Counted from the first letter of the stretch, positions 1 to 6,533 are shown. The stretch: DNA of 6,975 nucleotides from Gemmatimonadales bacterium (GCA_030636765.1 DAOVWI010000114.1:1-6975), one strand, 5' to 3'. Numbers and translations: made by a program. The notes: generated by a model not told the origin, from the sequence alone.

Positions 1-461
1 ATCCGCGTGATCGTGGTCGGGATCCCGTGATCCTCGAGCACCTCCCAGAACGGAACGCCGCGGCGCAGCAGGGTCACCTTCCCTCCGCTCAGGGGAATCT
101 GCCACGGACCGATCCGAACGGTCCGGCCGGTTTCCTCCGTGCGCGACGTCGACAGGTAGGGGAGCATCGTGGCCGGATCGCGATGGATGAAGTCGAAGAT
201 CCCGTGCCCACCCGCATCCATCCCGGTGATAAAGTCGGACCAGGCGACGGGACTCTGAGGAGGGATCGACGTCTCCAGCGGAGCGAAGCTTCCGCTCTCC
301 GCCAGGCGAGCGAGGTTGGGGAGCCGGCCCTCGGAAATCAGGCGGCTGGTGAGCCCGTAGTCCATCCCGTCGAAGCCGAGCACGATCACCCGGGGCCCGA
401 CCGGCTCGGGCTCGCCGCACGCGCCGCCCAGGGCCGCCAACAGAAGCACAAGGCGCTTCAT
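1..461 (-). CDS. Exported alkaline-phosphatase-superfamily phosphohydrolase (type I phosphodiesterase-like), C-terminus off the window
   Basis: Only the first 153 codons are present; the gene continues beyond base 1. The ATG at 461-459 starts MKRLVLLLAALGGACGEPEP, a basic n-region and hydrophobic stretch ending in Cys15. This looks like an export signal and possibly a lipoprotein signal, but the box (L-G-G-A-C) is poor because Gly occupies -3. The mature part opens with the superfamily metal motif RVIVLGFDGMD (Asp31). After GRLPNLARLAESG comes PPQSPVAWSDFITG, where Ser70 is the expected catalytic nucleophile, then GHGIFDFIHRD. Both residues visible from the active site are therefore intact. 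It is clearly homologous along its length to the protein encoded just upstream (458-2545) but lacks that protein's second membrane segment. Its start overlaps the upstream stop as ATGA, so translational coupling is likely. Expected activity is hydrolysis of a phosphomono- or diester in the periplasm or at the cell surface; the substrate is unknown. The remaining metal ligands lie outside the window. Confidence 0.88.
   Translation of the reverse strand, partial: MKRLVLLLAALGGACGEPEPVGPRVIVLGFDGMDYGLTSRLISEGRLPNLARLAESGSFAPLETSIPPQSPVAWSDFITGMDAGGHGIFDFIHRDPATMLPYLSTSRTEETGRTVRIGPWQIPLSGGKVTLLRRGVPFWEVLEDHGIPTTITR
458..461 (-). promoter_or_regulatory. ATGA stop/start overlap coupling two paralogous phosphohydrolase genes
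   Basis: On the minus strand the four bases read ATGA. TGA (460-458) ends the 695-residue membrane protein and ATG (461-459) starts the exported paralog. A one-base frame step of this kind normally means one mRNA and translation of the second gene by terminating ribosomes, and no separate promoter is needed between them. The overlap is seen directly; the coupling is inferred. Confidence 0.8.
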
Positions 462-2545
462 GAGAACAGCACCTTCCCGTCCATGAACGCCGGCGGCTCC
501 ACGCCGAAGAGCCAGAGCGCCGTCGGCGCGATATCGAGCAGCGAGGGGTCATCGCAGTCGATCGCCCGGTCGCAGAAGAGAACGCCGGGCACCAACCTCG
601 GGTCGATGCCGTGGTCCCCACTCCACGCCTTCACGTTGTCCTCGAAGACGGGGCCGGCCACGACGCCTGTGGCGCCGTCCCACGAAATCCGGTAGCCGGC
701 GTTGTAGCCGATCAGCAGGTCCGGCCCGTTGGCGAGGTACGGCCCGGAGTAGAGGGCGGTCGTGTCGAACGCCTCGCGGATCCCGATCTCGCCCCGATCC
801 TCATCGATCAGCCCCGTGAGCCGGTCCGCCAGCTCGGCCTTGAGGGCCTCAGCCTCCGCCCCGGGCCTCACGATGCCCCGGGCCTCCCTGCCCTCCACGT
901 TGAGGAAGAGCCCCGTCAGGCCGAGCGCGTACGCGCGGGTTCGGGACCAGTCGACCTCCTTGAGCCACTCGGCGGCCGGATCGCCGCCCTCCTCCAGCAC
1001 GAGGTATCCCTGCTCGTGCAGCCACGCGTTCAGGTTGATCCCGCGCCGGAAGGAGCTGAAGCCGTGATCCGACAGAACCATGAGCATGTCACCCTCACGC
1101 AGCCGCTCGCGGATCCGGCCGACCAGCGCGTCGTTGCGGGCGTACAGCTCCGCGATCGCCTCCCGGTGCCCCGTTCCGGCCCCGTTCCGGTCGGCCGGAT
1201 GACCCGGCTCGAGGTACCGCCAGAACATGTGCTGGATGCGGTCCGTGGCATCGAAGACGCACACGAGGGCGCCCCGGCGGAGCTTGTCGAGGGCGGCGAA
1301 GAACATCTCCTCGCGCTCCTGGTCGATGTCGTAGGTCAGCTTCAGGAAGGTCCCATCGTCGATCACGCCTTCGTTCAGGGCCCAGGTGTCCTCGGCCAGC
1401 CCGAGCGTGGCGTACTTCCCGAGCTTCTTCGCCAGGTAGACCGCGTAGTACGACGGGTGGGAGATCGGCATCGCCGGCTTCTCCGGATCGATATTGATCG
1501 GGGTCACGTACAGCGAGAAGTGCTCGCCCATCTCGGTGACCATCAACCGGCAGATGCCGCGGACTTTCACGCCCAGCGCCGCCCGGAACGCCAGTTCCAC
1601 CCACTCGCTGAGCTCACCCACGCGAAGCTTCAGCTTCTGGTCCCCCATCCTGACTTGGGCCGTATCGGTCTCCCGATCCAACTCGATCGTTAGAGGAAGA
1701 GCGAGCGGCGGGCTTCCCTCGACCAGCTCGTTCTCCGGACCCCCAATCGCCGTCTCGAAGCGGTCGCCGTCTCCCTCGAGCAGGACGCGCGTTCCGCCCT
1801 CCTTGAAGCGGTCGTCCGAACGTCGCGTCGTGAAAAGGGTGAACGTCCCCTGCGTTCCCAGCAGATCCGGCACGGACATCGCCGCCAGCTGCGCACCATA
1901 AAAACGGTCGGGGGGAAACGTGATCGGAACCCGGAGCACGGTGCTCCAGATACCGCGCGCGCCGAGGATCGACCAGAACGGCCGCGACTTCCGCAGCAGC
2001 CGGATCGCCGGCTTCCCGAGCGGCACCCGAAACCGGCCCACCTTGAGCACCCGCTTCACCCGCCCGATCCGGGTGGAGGAGAGGAGCGGCAGGTAGGTGC
2101 GAAGGTCACGATCGAGAAAGTCGAAGATGTTGTGCTTCGCCGGATGCACACCGGTCGCGAACGACGACCAGGCAACCGGCGAGATCGACGGGTACGTGCT
2201 CTGCAGCCGGTGATAGCACCCCTCCTCCGCCAGTCGCTTGAAGTTCGGCAGCCGTCCCTCCTGCATGAAGCGGTCCGTCAGCCGTGGATCCTGTCCATCG
2301 AGGCCCACCACGATCAGCCGGCGGACCTTCGGCTTCGCCTGACCCACCTGCCGGATCAGCCTCCACGCCGTGCGGAACGGCCAGAGCAGGAGCGAGAAGA
2401 AGGCCAGCACGCCGGTGACGAACAGCGCCAGGAAGGAGGTGATGAAGACGAAGCCGGCGCCCGGCCCGACGTACGCCATGGCCGGAGCGGGCGTTGCGAG
2501 GAGGAGAACCGCCGCGAGGCCGACCCCTACCGCAGCCCGGCCCAC
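458..2545 (-). CDS. Membrane-anchored alkaline-phosphatase-superfamily phosphohydrolase (COG3379-like)
   Basis: From a GTG at 2545 the protein has 695 residues. Residues 1-24 form a signal-like hydrophobic segment ending in A-M-A, followed by YVGPGAG (25-31). A second membrane span covers about 31-57. Next comes a basic stretch with seven Arg/Lys (R58 to R76), which by the positive-inside rule puts the catalytic domain in the cytoplasm. The alkaline-phosphatase fold starts at RRLIVVGLDGQD. The metal and catalytic set looks complete: Asp83, nucleophile Ser122 (in ISPVAW), Asp435-x3-His439 (DRIQH), Asp493-His494 (SDHGF) and His645 (GDHG). Length and motifs fit the predicted phosphohydrolase group COG3379 / PF01663, whose substrates are mostly unknown. 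The GTG was chosen because codons further upstream lie antisense to the neighbouring sulfotransferase gene, and the frame upstream of 2610 reads as its shadow. An ATG at 2479 (MAYVGPG) is the alternative start and would remove the first hydrophobic segment. No strong Shine-Dalgarno precedes either. It is first gene of an operon with the paralog at 1-461. Confidence 0.9.
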   Translation of the reverse strand: MGRAAVGVGLAAVLLLATPAPAMAYVGPGAGFVFITSFLALFVTGVLAFFSLLLWPFRTAWRLIRQVGQAKPKVRRLIVVGLDGQDPRLTDRFMQEGRLPNFKRLAEEGCYHRLQSTYPSISPVAWSSFATGVHPAKHNIFDFLDRDLRTYLPLLSSTRIGRVKRVLKVGRFRVPLGKPAIRLLRKSRPFWSILGARGIWSTVLRVPITFPPDRFYGAQLAAMSVPDLLGTQGTFTLFTTRRSDDRFKEGGTRVLLEGDGDRFETAIGGPENELVEGSPPLALPLTIELDRETDTAQVRMGDQKLKLRVGELSEWVELAFRAALGVKVRGICRLMVTEMGEHFSLYVTPINIDPEKPAMPISHPSYYAVYLAKKLGKYATLGLAEDTWALNEGVIDDGTFLKLTYDIDQEREEMFFAALDKLRRGALVCVFDATDRIQHMFWRYLEPGHPADRNGAGTGHREAIAELYARNDALVGRIRERLREGDMLMVLSDHGFSSFRRGINLNAWLHEQGYLVLEEGGDPAAEWLKEVDWSRTRAYALGLTGLFLNVEGREARGIVRPGAEAEALKAELADRLTGLIDEDRGEIGIREAFDTTALYSGPYLANGPDLLIGYNAGYRISWDGATGVVAGPVFEDNVKAWSGDHGIDPRLVPGVLFCDRAIDCDDPSLLDIAPTALWLFGVEPPAFMDGKVLFS

Positions 2546-2590
2546 GAGGCCGGTCGCGCCCCCAACGGAAGACGCGTTATTCTTCGTGCC
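2546..2590. promoter_or_regulatory. 45-bp divergent start region between phosphohydrolase operon and sulfotransferase
   Basis: The two GTG starts (2545 leftward, 2591 rightward) face away from each other with only 45 bp between them. This is too short for two full, independent -35/-10 promoters plus leaders, so promoters must overlap each other or sit within the opposite gene. I see no convincing consensus boxes. GGAAG at 2568-2572 is the nearest purine run to the rightward start but lies about 18 bases away. A downstream shift of either start would widen the gap. Use as a shared control region is inference. Confidence 0.4.
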
Positions 2591-3241
2591 GTGACTCCAT
2601 CGAGGCTCTACCGGCGGATTCGACACGGCCGGCCGATCGTGATCGTGTCGGGGCTTCCCCGCTCCGGCACGTCCATGATGATGCAGATGCTGGAGGCCGG
2701 TGGGCTGCCGATCCTGACGGATCGTCTGCGGGCGGCGGACGAGAGCAACCCCCAAGGCTACTACGAGCTCGAGAGGGTGAAGGAGCTGGACAAGAACGGT
2801 GACACTTCCTGGCTCCGCGAAGCCCGCGGCAGCACCGTCAAGATCATCGCCTACCTCCTGGCCTTCCTGCCCGAGTCGCTCAACTACAAGGTCGTCTTCA
2901 TGCACCGGGACCTCGACGAGATCCTGGCCTCGCAGGCAAAGATGCTCGCCGCGCGCGGCGAGAGCACGAATACCGAGGACCAGGCGATGCGCCGCTTCTT
3001 CGAGGATCACCTCGCCAGGTCCGAACGGCTGTTGACGGGCCGCGCCTGCTTCGACGTCCTCCAGGTCGGGTACGCCGACATCCTCGGCGCCCCGGCTCGA
3101 GAGGCCGAGCGCGTCAGCGCGTTCCTTGGCGGCCGGCCCGGTTTTCGCGACCCGCTCGGCATCGGGGTTCGGCTCGACCCCTCTCGCGCGGCAAGCGCCG
3201 TCGAGCCGTCGCTCTACCGAAACCGCAGCCCGTCCATCTGA
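2591..3241 (+). CDS. Small cytoplasmic sulfotransferase (PAPS-dependent type)
   Basis: This encodes 216 residues from GTG 2591. IVIVSGLPRSGTSMMM (residues 16-31) is the 5'-phosphosulfate-binding loop of the sulfotransferase P-loop fold, with Arg24, Ser25, Gly26 and Thr27 in place. It is followed by the bacterial NP-x-GYYE motif (53-59). VVFMHRDLDEILASQ (101-115) supplies Arg106 and Ser114, the expected 3'-phosphate-binding pair. The protein ends in VEPSLYRNR, a tail I associate with this small family. There is no signal peptide or membrane span, so it should act in the cytoplasm, moving sulfate from PAPS to a hydroxyl or amine acceptor; the acceptor cannot be told. An alternative start is GTG 2639 (MIVSGLPRSGTS), closer to where many relatives begin. 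The reading frame is open far upstream, but that part is antisense to the phosphohydrolase gene. It is divergent from that gene and converges on the sulfatase-like gene with a 31-bp gap in which I see no terminator hairpin. Confidence 0.88.
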   Translation: MTPSRLYRRIRHGRPIVIVSGLPRSGTSMMMQMLEAGGLPILTDRLRAADESNPQGYYELERVKELDKNGDTSWLREARGSTVKIIAYLLAFLPESLNYKVVFMHRDLDEILASQAKMLAARGESTNTEDQAMRRFFEDHLARSERLLTGRACFDVLQVGYADILGAPAREAERVSAFLGGRPGFRDPLGIGVRLDPSRAASAVEPSLYRNRSPSI

Positions 3242-3272
3242 CCGACTCTGCGCCGCTTCCCACTGACCGAAC

Positions 3273-5816
3273 CTACTGGATGTAACCCAACGACCGGAGC
3301 GTCTCGAGCTGCTCCGGCGTGAGCTCGACCTCGCCGCCCGCCGTGAAGCGCCGGGCCAGTAGCTGATGCGCCTCCCACTGCTGCTCGAGGAACTCCGTGT
3401 ACCTCTCGACCAGTTCCGGATGCTCGTCGTTCACGTTGGCCGTGGCAAACGGGTCGTTCCACAGGTCGTAGAGGAGGACGGGCGGCATGTCGGGCAGCAG
3501 CGGCCGGGCCGCTCGCCACCCACCGGCGATCGGCGGCGCCGTGCCATCCTCGTCCCAGTGGCTCGGCAGGATCGCCATCGACGCGCCCCACCGGCCGTCC
3601 ACGACCTCGATGTGCCCCGTGAGCTCTCCGGTCTCGAGGTCCGCCTGGAACTGGTCGAAGATCACCGGGCGCTCCTCCCACTCCTCCTCGCCGACCTCGC
3701 CGAGCAGAAGCGGAGCGAGCGAGCGCCCTTGCAGGATCTCGGGCTGAGGAAGGCCCACGAGATCCAGGAGTGTCGGCAGCACGTCGATCATCGAGACGGG
3801 CTTGCTGAAGCGCCGGCCGGCCCGGATGTGCCCCGGCCACACGAAGATGAGCGGAATCCGGCTCCGGTAGGAATCGAAGAGCGCTCCCTCATCGTCCGCC
3901 GGCTGTGGCTCGAGCAGCCCCCGCCCGAAGCGGGAGAAGCTGCCGGCCGGGTGTCCGTGGTCGGCCCCGATGACCAGAATGGTGTTCTCCCACTCGCCCT
4001 GCGCTTTGAGGCGGTCGATCAGGCGTCCGAGCTGGTGGTCATTGTGCGCCATCGTCTCGTCGTACAGATCCCGCTGGGTGGCAAAGAACACCTTCGGGTC
4101 GACACCCATCGTCTCGAGCCGCTCCCGGTAGAAGACGAGAACGTTGTCGAAGGAGGGCCCCTCCACCTGGCGCAGTCTGCGCCACCAGTCGACGAAGGTG
4201 TCGCGCCGCGCCGGCGTCACGTAGAGGCCGGCGAACGGTCCGACGGGCTCATGGGGCTCGTGCACGTCCGTGGTCTGAAAGTGGGCCCAGTACGGCTGAC
4301 CCGGATACGCCTCCCGCCAGCGCCAGTACTCCTCATGCAGCTCTGCCGAGGCGGCCGAGTTCGGCTCCGCGCCCGCGTCCCGGTAGAGATCCAGGCCCCG
4401 CTGCAGATCGCTGAGGGTGAGCGCGAAGGGGTTCGACGTGAACGCCGCCGTCTCGTAGCCCGCGTCCCGGAAGCGCTCCGCCATGGTCACGGCCTCGTCC
4501 GGAATCGCGTCGTTGTCGGTCCGGTATCCTCCAAGCACGCTGCTATGGAGCGACGTCATGAAGGAAGCCGTCGACGGCTTGGTCCAGGCGGCGTTGCTGA
4601 AGGCCCGCTCAAAGAGCGCCCCCTCGGCCGCGAGTGCCGCGATCTCGGGCGTCGTGCGCCGGTTGTAGCCGTAGGCGCTCATGTAGTCGGCGCCCCCTCC
4701 GTCGATCACGTAGAAGATGATGTTCGGCTTCCGCCTCGGGCCGGCCGCGGCGCTCGGCGCTCGGCTCACGATCGGGGACCCCCAGAAGGCGACCGTGCCG
4801 GGCGTCTTCGAGTCGGTGGCCAGGGTAAGCGTGATCGCTCTTCCGGCGAACGCGGACAGGTCTACCGAGATCTGCCCCCAGCGCTCCGCCTCCTCGTATG
4901 TCCGCTCAAAGAGGATCTCCGCCTGACCGCCGTTCGCCGCTGCGCCGTCATCGATCGCCTCCACCCGGAACGTCACGGGCTCGTCCTCCCTGAGAACCCC
5001 GAGCCCCACGTCCAGGCGGCCCCCCTCGGGAACCCGCACGCGGTAGGAGACCCGGGACGGAGCGTGCACGAAGAGGGATCGGCGGTTCTGCTGCTCGCGG
5101 CTGAGGTCGGTGACCCCGAGCGGCTCCTCGGCATAAACCGCGGCCTTCGGGACGAGCGTGATCGAGAGGATCTCGATCGAGCCGGGGGAGCCCGCGTTCA
5201 GCGCGATAGCCAGCTCTCGCCACGGCTCGTGCCACGGGCCGAACCAGGCGGGCGACCAGTCGGCTCGAAGCCGGTAGGTGTGCACCGAGCCGTCCCGGAT
5301 CAGGTCCGCGTCCTCCCCCCAGAACTGCCAGGGCGTCGGCACGAAGCTCTGGGTCGGCTCCTCGTCCGCACGCCGGAGGTTGAAGCCGACTCCGAGCTCC
5401 GCCACGCCGCCGTCGGCTCGCGCCCGGATTAGGATGTGGCTCCAGTCGGCCCGCCGGAGCTCCGGCAGCTCCACGTAGACCTCGCCGTGCAGCCCCCAGC
5501 CCCGCGGATCGTTGTTCGCCTCGGTGAGGCGGACCTGATAGGCGCCGTCTACCACCTCGGCCACCAGCGGAGGGATCGACGGTTCGTGGTGGGAGAAGGC
5601 CATCCACTCGGTCTCGCCGTCCTCGAAGCGCCACTCCAGCGCCGGCGGCACCTTGGCCGGTGCCTCGGAGCCCTCCACGACGGCGACGTCGACGAAGTCC
5701 TCCAGGTGGAGCGGGTTCTCCGCCGTGAGGGCGGCCCCGGCGCTCCCCCCACCGCAAGCCAGGGCCGGCAACAGGGCGAACAAGCCCGTGAGCCGGCGGA
5801 TCTGCTGGTCATACAA
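3273..5816 (-). CDS. Exported sulfatase-fold lipoprotein-like enzyme with Thr nucleophile and N-terminal beta-domains
   Basis: From TTG 5816 the protein has 847 residues. Two Arg (7-8) precede a hydrophobic run ending PALACGGG; Cys21 may be a lipid anchor, though the box is non-canonical (Ala at -3, Leu at -2). Residues about 58-222 and 235-350 are beta-rich and hydrolase-free. The first (WRFEDGETEW ... SIEILSITLVP) resembles a carbohydrate-binding jelly roll; the second (RVSYRVRVPEGG ... ISVDLSAFAGR) is the sandwich often placed before such enzymes. The sulfatase fold (PF00884) runs from KPNIIFYVIDGGGADY (Asp372) through WTKPSTASFMTSL (Thr412 at the formylglycine position), TTDVHEPH (Asp517, His519), YDETMAHNDHQLGRLID and GADHGH (Asp619-His620) to IPLIFVWPG. 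It ends in TPEQLETLRSLGYIQ. Thr412 argues against a formylglycine sulfatase and for a phospho-hydrolase or -transferase. The start is uncertain: TTG 5831 and GTG 5939 are also in frame, but the 5939 version puts about 40 low-complexity residues before the signal. No good Shine-Dalgarno is visible for any of them. Confidence 0.87.
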   Translation of the reverse strand: MYDQQIRRLTGLFALLPALACGGGSAGAALTAENPLHLEDFVDVAVVEGSEAPAKVPPALEWRFEDGETEWMAFSHHEPSIPPLVAEVVDGAYQVRLTEANNDPRGWGLHGEVYVELPELRRADWSHILIRARADGGVAELGVGFNLRRADEEPTQSFVPTPWQFWGEDADLIRDGSVHTYRLRADWSPAWFGPWHEPWRELAIALNAGSPGSIEILSITLVPKAAVYAEEPLGVTDLSREQQNRRSLFVHAPSRVSYRVRVPEGGRLDVGLGVLREDEPVTFRVEAIDDGAAANGGQAEILFERTYEEAERWGQISVDLSAFAGRAITLTLATDSKTPGTVAFWGSPIVSRAPSAAAGPRRKPNIIFYVIDGGGADYMSAYGYNRRTTPEIAALAAEGALFERAFSNAAWTKPSTASFMTSLHSSVLGGYRTDNDAIPDEAVTMAERFRDAGYETAAFTSNPFALTLSDLQRGLDLYRDAGAEPNSAASAELHEEYWRWREAYPGQPYWAHFQTTDVHEPHEPVGPFAGLYVTPARRDTFVDWWRRLRQVEGPSFDNVLVFYRERLETMGVDPKVFFATQRDLYDETMAHNDHQLGRLIDRLKAQGEWENTILVIGADHGHPAGSFSRFGRGLLEPQPADDEGALFDSYRSRIPLIFVWPGHIRAGRRFSKPVSMIDVLPTLLDLVGLPQPEILQGRSLAPLLLGEVGEEEWEERPVIFDQFQADLETGELTGHIEVVDGRWGASMAILPSHWDEDGTAPPIAGGWRAARPLLPDMPPVLLYDLWNDPFATANVNDEHPELVERYTEFLEQQWEAHQLLARRFTAGGEVELTPEQLETLRSLGYIQ

Positions 5817-6071
5817 GCCGCGTCCGCTCAAGTCGGTTCTCCGCGTTGAGGATGTCGCCCACCGAACGGCCCCGGGCGCTCTCTTGCTACTGGATTCAGC
5901 CCAGGGTCCGCAAGGGCCAGGGCTACTGCGCAGAAGCACCGCACTGACCTGCCCCCAGGAACGGTACCACTTCTTATGTTAGTCCAACCGCCATTTTCAG
6001 CCTATTTGGAGGCCCAAGCAACGACGGCCTCTTGAGGAACCAGGACGACGCCCGAACGGCCTCGGGAGCGG
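5817..6071. other. Divergent spacer without a recognisable gene
   Basis: These 255 bases separate the leftward sulfatase-like gene from the rightward VOC-like frame. If the sulfatase-like gene starts at the alternative GTG 5939, the spacer shrinks to about 130 bases. An AT-richer patch lies at about 5968-6008 and is the most likely place for promoters, but I cannot find a well-spaced -35/-10 pair on either strand. An ATG at 5976 opens a 19-codon frame ending in TGA at 6033-6035, in phase with the VOC-like frame. Its peptide does not resemble a VOC N-terminus. No tRNA, insertion-sequence end or terminator is evident. Confidence 0.5.
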
Positions 6072-6080
6072 GTGCCCGAG
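6061..6080. repeat. 6-bp perfect inverted repeat spanning the VOC-like start
   Basis: CTCGGG (6061-6066) and CCCGAG (6075-6080) can form a GC-rich stem with an 8-base loop that contains the GTG at 6072. No T-run follows, so it is not a typical intrinsic terminator. It lies exactly where recognisable VOC similarity begins. A six-base stem in GC-rich DNA can arise by chance. Confidence 0.3.
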
Positions 6081-6383
6081 AATCCGTGCATCGTAAAGCT
6101 CGCCAACTCATGGGTGATCCTAAACCCCGGCGGAGGACCTACGGACGATAAGCCGAACGTAACGCTCGCCCCACCAACCGACCTTGAACGCACCGACAGC
6201 TTCATGAACATTCGAGTCGCTGACATTTGGGCGAGGTACGAGGAGTGGCGCTTAAAGGGCGCAGAGTTCTTGACGCCACCTATCGATCGTGGACCCGAGA
6301 TACGGTGTTACATGCGGGATCCCGACGGATACCTGATCGAGGTAGGTGAAGCGACCGGGATTCTGGACATGTTGGAGGAGTGA
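6072..6383 (+). CDS. VOC (glyoxalase/bleomycin-resistance fold) protein, N-terminally truncated; possible pseudogene
   Basis: This is a 103-residue frame from GTG 6072. Residues 4-35 (NPCIVKLANSWVILNPGGG, then PTDDKPNVTLAPP) correspond to the end of the first beta-alpha-beta-beta-beta module of a VOC protein. Residues 44-91 form the second module: FMNIRVADI, YEEWRLKGAEFLTPP, EIRCYMRDPDGYLIEV. Glu90 sits where VOC metalloenzymes place their last metal ligand. Relatives I recall have roughly 35-50 more residues at the front (the first strand and helix with an 'S-x-x-FY' motif). None of the three forward frames upstream encodes them, and the frame is closed by TGA at 6033-6035. So the gene is either a decayed fragment or a half-domain protein. 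No Shine-Dalgarno precedes the GTG. An in-frame ATG at 6204 would give just the second module. The original role cannot be assigned; VOC members include lyases, dioxygenases and resistance proteins. Its GC content is lower than that of the leftward genes. Confidence 0.72.
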   Translation: MPENPCIVKLANSWVILNPGGGPTDDKPNVTLAPPTDLERTDSFMNIRVADIWARYEEWRLKGAEFLTPPIDRGPEIRCYMRDPDGYLIEVGEATGILDMLEE

Positions 6384-6520
6384 GACCCTGCCGCTCGCAT
6401 CAGTGCCCCTCCACGCTCCTGATCTCCTCCTCTTGGGGATACGCCGCCGTACAGTTGCGCCCGGTATGCCTCAACCCTTCAGATACGAGGCTCAGTCGCG
6501 AGTAATCGCTGTAATCCCAC

Positions 6521-6530
6521 AAAGGAGGTT
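6521..6530 (+). promoter_or_regulatory. Strong Shine-Dalgarno for the NTF2-like gene
   Basis: AAAGGAGGTT lies five bases (from GGAGG) ahead of the ATG at 6534 and is almost fully complementary to the 16S rRNA 3' end. It is the only canonical ribosome-binding site in the window and fixes the start of the downstream gene. The rest of the 150-base gap from 6384 shows no clear promoter or terminator; TTGCGC at 6455-6460 has no matching -10 box at normal spacing. Confidence 0.85.
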
Positions 6531-6533
6531 CCC

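Noticed and set aside
611..1693. 360-codon plus-strand frame antisense to the membrane phosphohydrolase
   Set aside because: Same cause: no recognisable fold, while the opposite strand encodes the Asp435/His439, Asp493-His494 and His645 metal ligands.
2132..2590. Upstream extension of the sulfotransferase frame
   Set aside because: These codons lie antisense to the N-terminal part of the phosphohydrolase and translate to low-complexity Arg/Glu-rich sequence; family similarity begins after 2591.
3238..3270. 8-bp direct repeat CTGACCGA (3238-3245 and 3263-3270) between the convergent genes
   Set aside because: Two short copies 25 bases apart, the first overlapping a stop codon; too short to call a target-site duplication or binding site.
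3366..5432. 688-codon open frame on the plus strand antisense to the sulfatase-like gene
   Set aside because: Its product shows no domain, is rich in Arg, Pro, Gly and Val, and is a by-product of high-GC codon bias; the minus-strand frame carries clear motifs throughout.
5976..6035. 19-codon frame MLVQPPFSAYLEAQATTAS in phase with the VOC-like frame, as a gene front interrupted by a TGA
   Set aside because: The peptide does not match the VOC first strand or helix, and the codons between the TGA and 6072 (GTRTTPERPRER) do not fit the fold either, so a simple nonsense mutation does not explain the truncation.
6374..6430. GGAGGAG / CTCCTCC inverted repeat after the VOC-like stop as a terminator
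   Set aside because: The loop would be 43 bases with no T-run after the second arm, unlike an intrinsic terminator.
6491..6530. Resemblance to a 16S rRNA 3' segment (AGTAATCGC followed by AAAGGAGGT)
   Set aside because: Only a 9-base match, with no surrounding rRNA sequence or helix pairing; the second element is an ordinary Shine-Dalgarno in the right place for the ATG at 6534.
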